Source: Arcobacter sp.
GTDB lineage: Bacteria; Campylobacterota; Campylobacteria; Campylobacterales; Arcobacteraceae
NCBI GenBank assembly: GCA_016744485.1
Contig: JADGEG010000003.1
Span: 1-17,409 of the forward strand
Length of the DNA: 17,409 bases
Direction: 5' to 3'
Shown: positions 15,449 through 17,409 of the stretch, in pieces
Numbering within the stretch: position 1 is the stretch's first letter
Layout of the letters: every line of letters starts with the position of its first letter
The notes under the pieces: generated by a model
Seen by the model: the letters and a program-made list of their open reading frames with translations, nothing else
The model's database searches: none
What the model was told of the DNA's origin: nothing
Made by a program: the position numbers and the translations under genes

Positions 15449-17251
15449 ATGTGTGGTATTGTTGGTTATATTGGAAATAAAAAAACTCAAGATGTTTTAC
15501 TAAATGGTTTAAAAGACTTAGAATATAGAGGTTATGACTCAGCTGGTATTGCTTTACTAGAACAAGATAATATAGAAGTATGTAAAGCAGTTGGTAAAGT
15601 AGATAATCTTAGAAATGAACTGAAAAAAATAAATAATAAAAACTACAAGATAGGTATTGGACACACAAGGTGGGCAACTCATGGAAAACCAACATATGAA
15701 AATGCACACCCTCATTTAGGTGAGTACTCTTATGTCGTTCATAATGGCATTATAGAAAATTACAAGCAAATAAAAGAAGAATTATTAAAAGATGGGCATA
15801 TATTTATTTCACAAACAGATACAGAAGTTATTGTTCATTTATTTGAAAATTACAATAATAAATTAAATAATATAAAAGAAGCCTTTAAAAAAACAATAAA
15901 AAAATTAAAGGGTGCTTATTCGATTTTATTAATTACAAAAGAACATAAAAATAAAATATTTTTCTTTAAAAGTGGAAGTCCTTTAATCGTAGCAAAAGGT
16001 AAAGAAAAAGGTGAAGTTTTATTTTCATCTACTGATTCTCCTTTAATTGGTTTAAGTAATGATGTAGTTTATTTAGAAGATGAAGTAGGTGGAATTGCTT
16101 CGTCCAAAGGAATAGAATTTTTTAATGATAATTATAAATGGTCAACACTACCTACTTCAAAAGAAAGTGCACAAAAAGATGGTTTTGATTTTTTTATGGA
16201 AAAAGAAATTTATGAGCAAAGTGATGTATCAAATGATTGTATGATAGGAAGATTACAAGATGATGAAATTTTATTTGACGAAATAGACTCTAATATATTG
16301 GAAGATATAAATGAGATAAAACTTTGTGCTTGTGGAACTTCTTATCATGCAGCATTAGCATCTTCTTACTTATTTGAAAGACTCTCAAAAATAAGAACTA
16401 GTGTTGAAATTGCATCTGAGTTTAGATATAAAAAACCTTTATTATCCAAACAAACACTTTTTATAGTAGTGTCACAAAGTGGTGAAACTGCTGATAGCTT
16501 AGAAGCTTTAAAAATGGCAAAAAAAGAAGGTCTTAAAACTTTAGTAATTTGTAATGCAAATAATTCTTCGATGACACGATTAGCAAATATTAGTATTCTA
16601 GCACGAGCTGGTATTGAAAAAGGAGTAGCATCTACAAAGGCATTTTCAACACAAACAATTGTTTTATGGATGATATCTTTATATTTTGCAAAAATAAAAA
16701 ATAATATATCTAAAGAAAAATTAGCAGAAGAAATTCAAACATTAAGACAAGTTCCAAAAGCCTTAATTGTAAATAATACAATTCACGAGAAAATTAAAAG
16801 ATTATCAAAAAGATATCTTCATGGTCATGGGTTTTTCTTTATCGGTCGTGATATATTTTTCCCCTTAGCACTTGAAGGTGCTTTAAAATTAAAAGAAATT
16901 TCTTACTTACATGCTGAAGGATATCCAGCAGGTGAAATGAAACACGGACCAATTGCCTTAGTAGATTCAGAATTATTTACTATTGCACTAATGCCCCAAA
17001 ATTTACTATATGATAAAATTAAATCAAATGTAGAAGAATTAAGTGCAAGAGATAGTACTATATGTACCATTTCTCCTTTGAATTTTGACTTAAGTGATGA
17101 TTTTATCAAAACACAAAAAGCTAAGCATTATATGTTAGAGTTTTTTGAAATGTTAGTAGTCTTACAATTGTTGTCTTTAGAAATAGCAATTAGACTAAAA
17201 AATGATGTAGATATGCCAAGAAACTTGGCAAAATCTGTTACTGTTGAATAA
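15449..17251 (+). CDS. glmS: Glutamine--fructose-6-phosphate aminotransferase (isomerizing)
   Basis: Makes glucosamine-6-phosphate from fructose-6-phosphate and glutamine, the entry step for UDP-GlcNAc, peptidoglycan and LPS. N-terminal Ntn-hydrolase glutaminase domain: MCGIVGYIG with C2 as the catalytic nucleophile after Met removal, LEYRGYDSAG at 24-33, GHTRWATHGKPT at 71-82 and VVHNGIIENY at 96-105. Two SIS sugar-isomerase domains follow, the first with CACGTSYHAALAS near 292 and VSQSGETADSLEA near 340, the second with GHGFFFIGRD and ALEGALKLKEISYLHAEGYPAGEMKHGP. The C terminus PRNLAKSVTVE carries the conserved Lys-Ser-Val-Thr-Val-Glu tail. The 600 residues are normal, with all key motifs intact. 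It is transcribed divergently from the rqcH pair and followed by metK 96 bp downstream. Confidence 0.98.
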   Translation: MCGIVGYIGNKKTQDVLLNGLKDLEYRGYDSAGIALLEQDNIEVCKAVGKVDNLRNELKKINNKNYKIGIGHTRWATHGKPTYENAHPHLGEYSYVVHNGIIENYKQIKEELLKDGHIFISQTDTEVIVHLFENYNNKLNNIKEAFKKTIKKLKGAYSILLITKEHKNKIFFFKSGSPLIVAKGKEKGEVLFSSTDSPLIGLSNDVVYLEDEVGGIASSKGIEFFNDNYKWSTLPTSKESAQKDGFDFFMEKEIYEQSDVSNDCMIGRLQDDEILFDEIDSNILEDINEIKLCACGTSYHAALASSYLFERLSKIRTSVEIASEFRYKKPLLSKQTLFIVVSQSGETADSLEALKMAKKEGLKTLVICNANNSSMTRLANISILARAGIEKGVASTKAFSTQTIVLWMISLYFAKIKNNISKEKLAEEIQTLRQVPKALIVNNTIHEKIKRLSKRYLHGHGFFFIGRDIFFPLALEGALKLKEISYLHAEGYPAGEMKHGPIALVDSELFTIALMPQNLLYDKIKSNVEELSARDSTICTISPLNFDLSDDFIKTQKAKHYMLEFFEMLVVLQLLSLEIAIRLKNDVDMPRNLAKSVTVE

Positions 17252-17273
17252 TCAACAAAAACTATTGAATATA

Positions 17274-17279
17274 TATAAT
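17274..17279 (+). promoter_or_regulatory. Candidate -10 box for metK
   Basis: TATAAT followed by a T-rich stretch, about 30 bp before the first copy of the 13-bp repeat. A transcript from here would start just before or within the repeat-containing leader. Confidence 0.4.
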
Positions 17280-17308
17280 TTTTTATTTTAGAAGAATAGT
17301 TATATTTA

Positions 17309-17360
17309 ATGGAAAACAAAAATGGAAAACAAAATAGGAAAACAAAAATGGAAAACAAAA
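17309..17360 (+). repeat. Four tandem 13-bp repeats spanning the metK start
   Basis: The unit ATGGAAAACAAAA occurs at 17309-17321, 17322-17334, 17335-17347 (first bases TAG instead of ATG) and 17348-17360. Each copy carries a start-like ATG and a GGA that can act as SD for the next copy. In copy 3 the ATG-to-TAG change removes a start and leaves AGGA 8 nt before the ATG of copy 4. Thirteen is not a multiple of three, so gain or loss of one copy would change which upstream ATGs are in frame. Confidence 0.9.
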
Positions 17361-17409
17361 CAAAATATTTATTTACAAGTGAAGTAGTAAGCCCAGGACA
17401 TCCTGATAA
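17348..17409 (+). CDS. metK: S-adenosylmethionine synthetase, N-terminal fragment (runs off right edge)
   Basis: The first 20 complete codons are visible. After MENKT the protein reads KYLFTSEVVSPGHPD, the very conserved MetK N terminus (consensus LFTSESVSPGHPDK), whose His contributes to the active site forming S-adenosylmethionine from methionine and ATP. I chose ATG 17348 because it sits directly before the conserved segment and has AGGA 8 nt upstream. An in-frame ATG at 17309 would add 13 repeat-encoded residues of low complexity with no family support. The rest of the gene lies outside the window. Position after glmS on the same strand could allow read-through, but a -10 candidate at 17274 suggests its own promoter. 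Confidence 0.9.
   Translation, partial: MENKTKYLFTSEVVSPGHPD

Noticed and set aside
17260..17301. Inverted repeat AACTATT ... AATAGTT after glmS as a terminator
   Set aside because: Seven AT-rich pairs around a 28-nt loop, with no following U tract; it also spans the likely metK -10 box.
16903..17358. Minus-strand frames opposite the glmS end and metK leader
   Set aside because: Antisense to the conserved GlmS C terminus and to the tandem repeat; no independent support.

Overview
The window is AT-rich (roughly three quarters A+T), densely packed chromosomal DNA with core housekeeping genes. Gene content and protein style suggest Campylobacterota, most like the Arcobacter group: a RecB-like AddA helicase, the purA–DUF507–carA order, a HisZ/PurA pair, and many Lys/Asn/Ile-rich proteins. 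This placement is inferred from familiarity with the families, not from a search. No tRNA, rRNA, CRISPR array, transposase or phage gene was seen.

Layout. Positions 1-1426 (minus) hold the N-terminal 475 codons of an AddA/RecB-like helicase that runs off the left edge. A 24-bp perfect palindrome separates it from a plus-strand group: a membrane diguanylate cyclase with a periplasmic c-type heme motif (1503-3326), argB (3336-4235) and an unrecognised 248-residue protein (4260-5006). A minus-strand thiol-redox operon follows (7459 down to 5131): BdbC/DsbB-like membrane oxidoreductase, BdbD/DsbA-like partner, TlpA-like lipoprotein thioredoxin, and two small unrecognised proteins. A divergent DUF1338 gene (7569-8366) shares an operator-like palindrome with that operon.

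Next is a 208-bp intergenic region (8367-8574) with a good -10 box and a strongly structured leader: a 12-bp stem, a nested 7-bp stem, a 9-bp hairpin, and a downstream segment that can pair alternatively with that hairpin. It precedes a tight plus-strand cluster: class V aminotransferase, hisZ, purA, DUF507 protein and carA (8590-13474). These link amino-acid, histidine, adenylate and carbamoyl-phosphate metabolism. On the minus strand an unknown protein and an RqcH/NFACT ribosome-quality-control protein overlap by 4 bp. glmS (15449-17251) follows on the plus strand, and the first codons of metK reach the right edge, with its start codon inside an unusual 13-bp tandem repeat.

No complete, clearly novel multi-gene system is visible. 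The most unexplained items are the structured leader at 8424-8574, the repeat-built metK start, the palindromes in the two divergent promoter regions, the heme plus Cys-rich diguanylate cyclase, and the unknown passengers of the thiol-redox operon.
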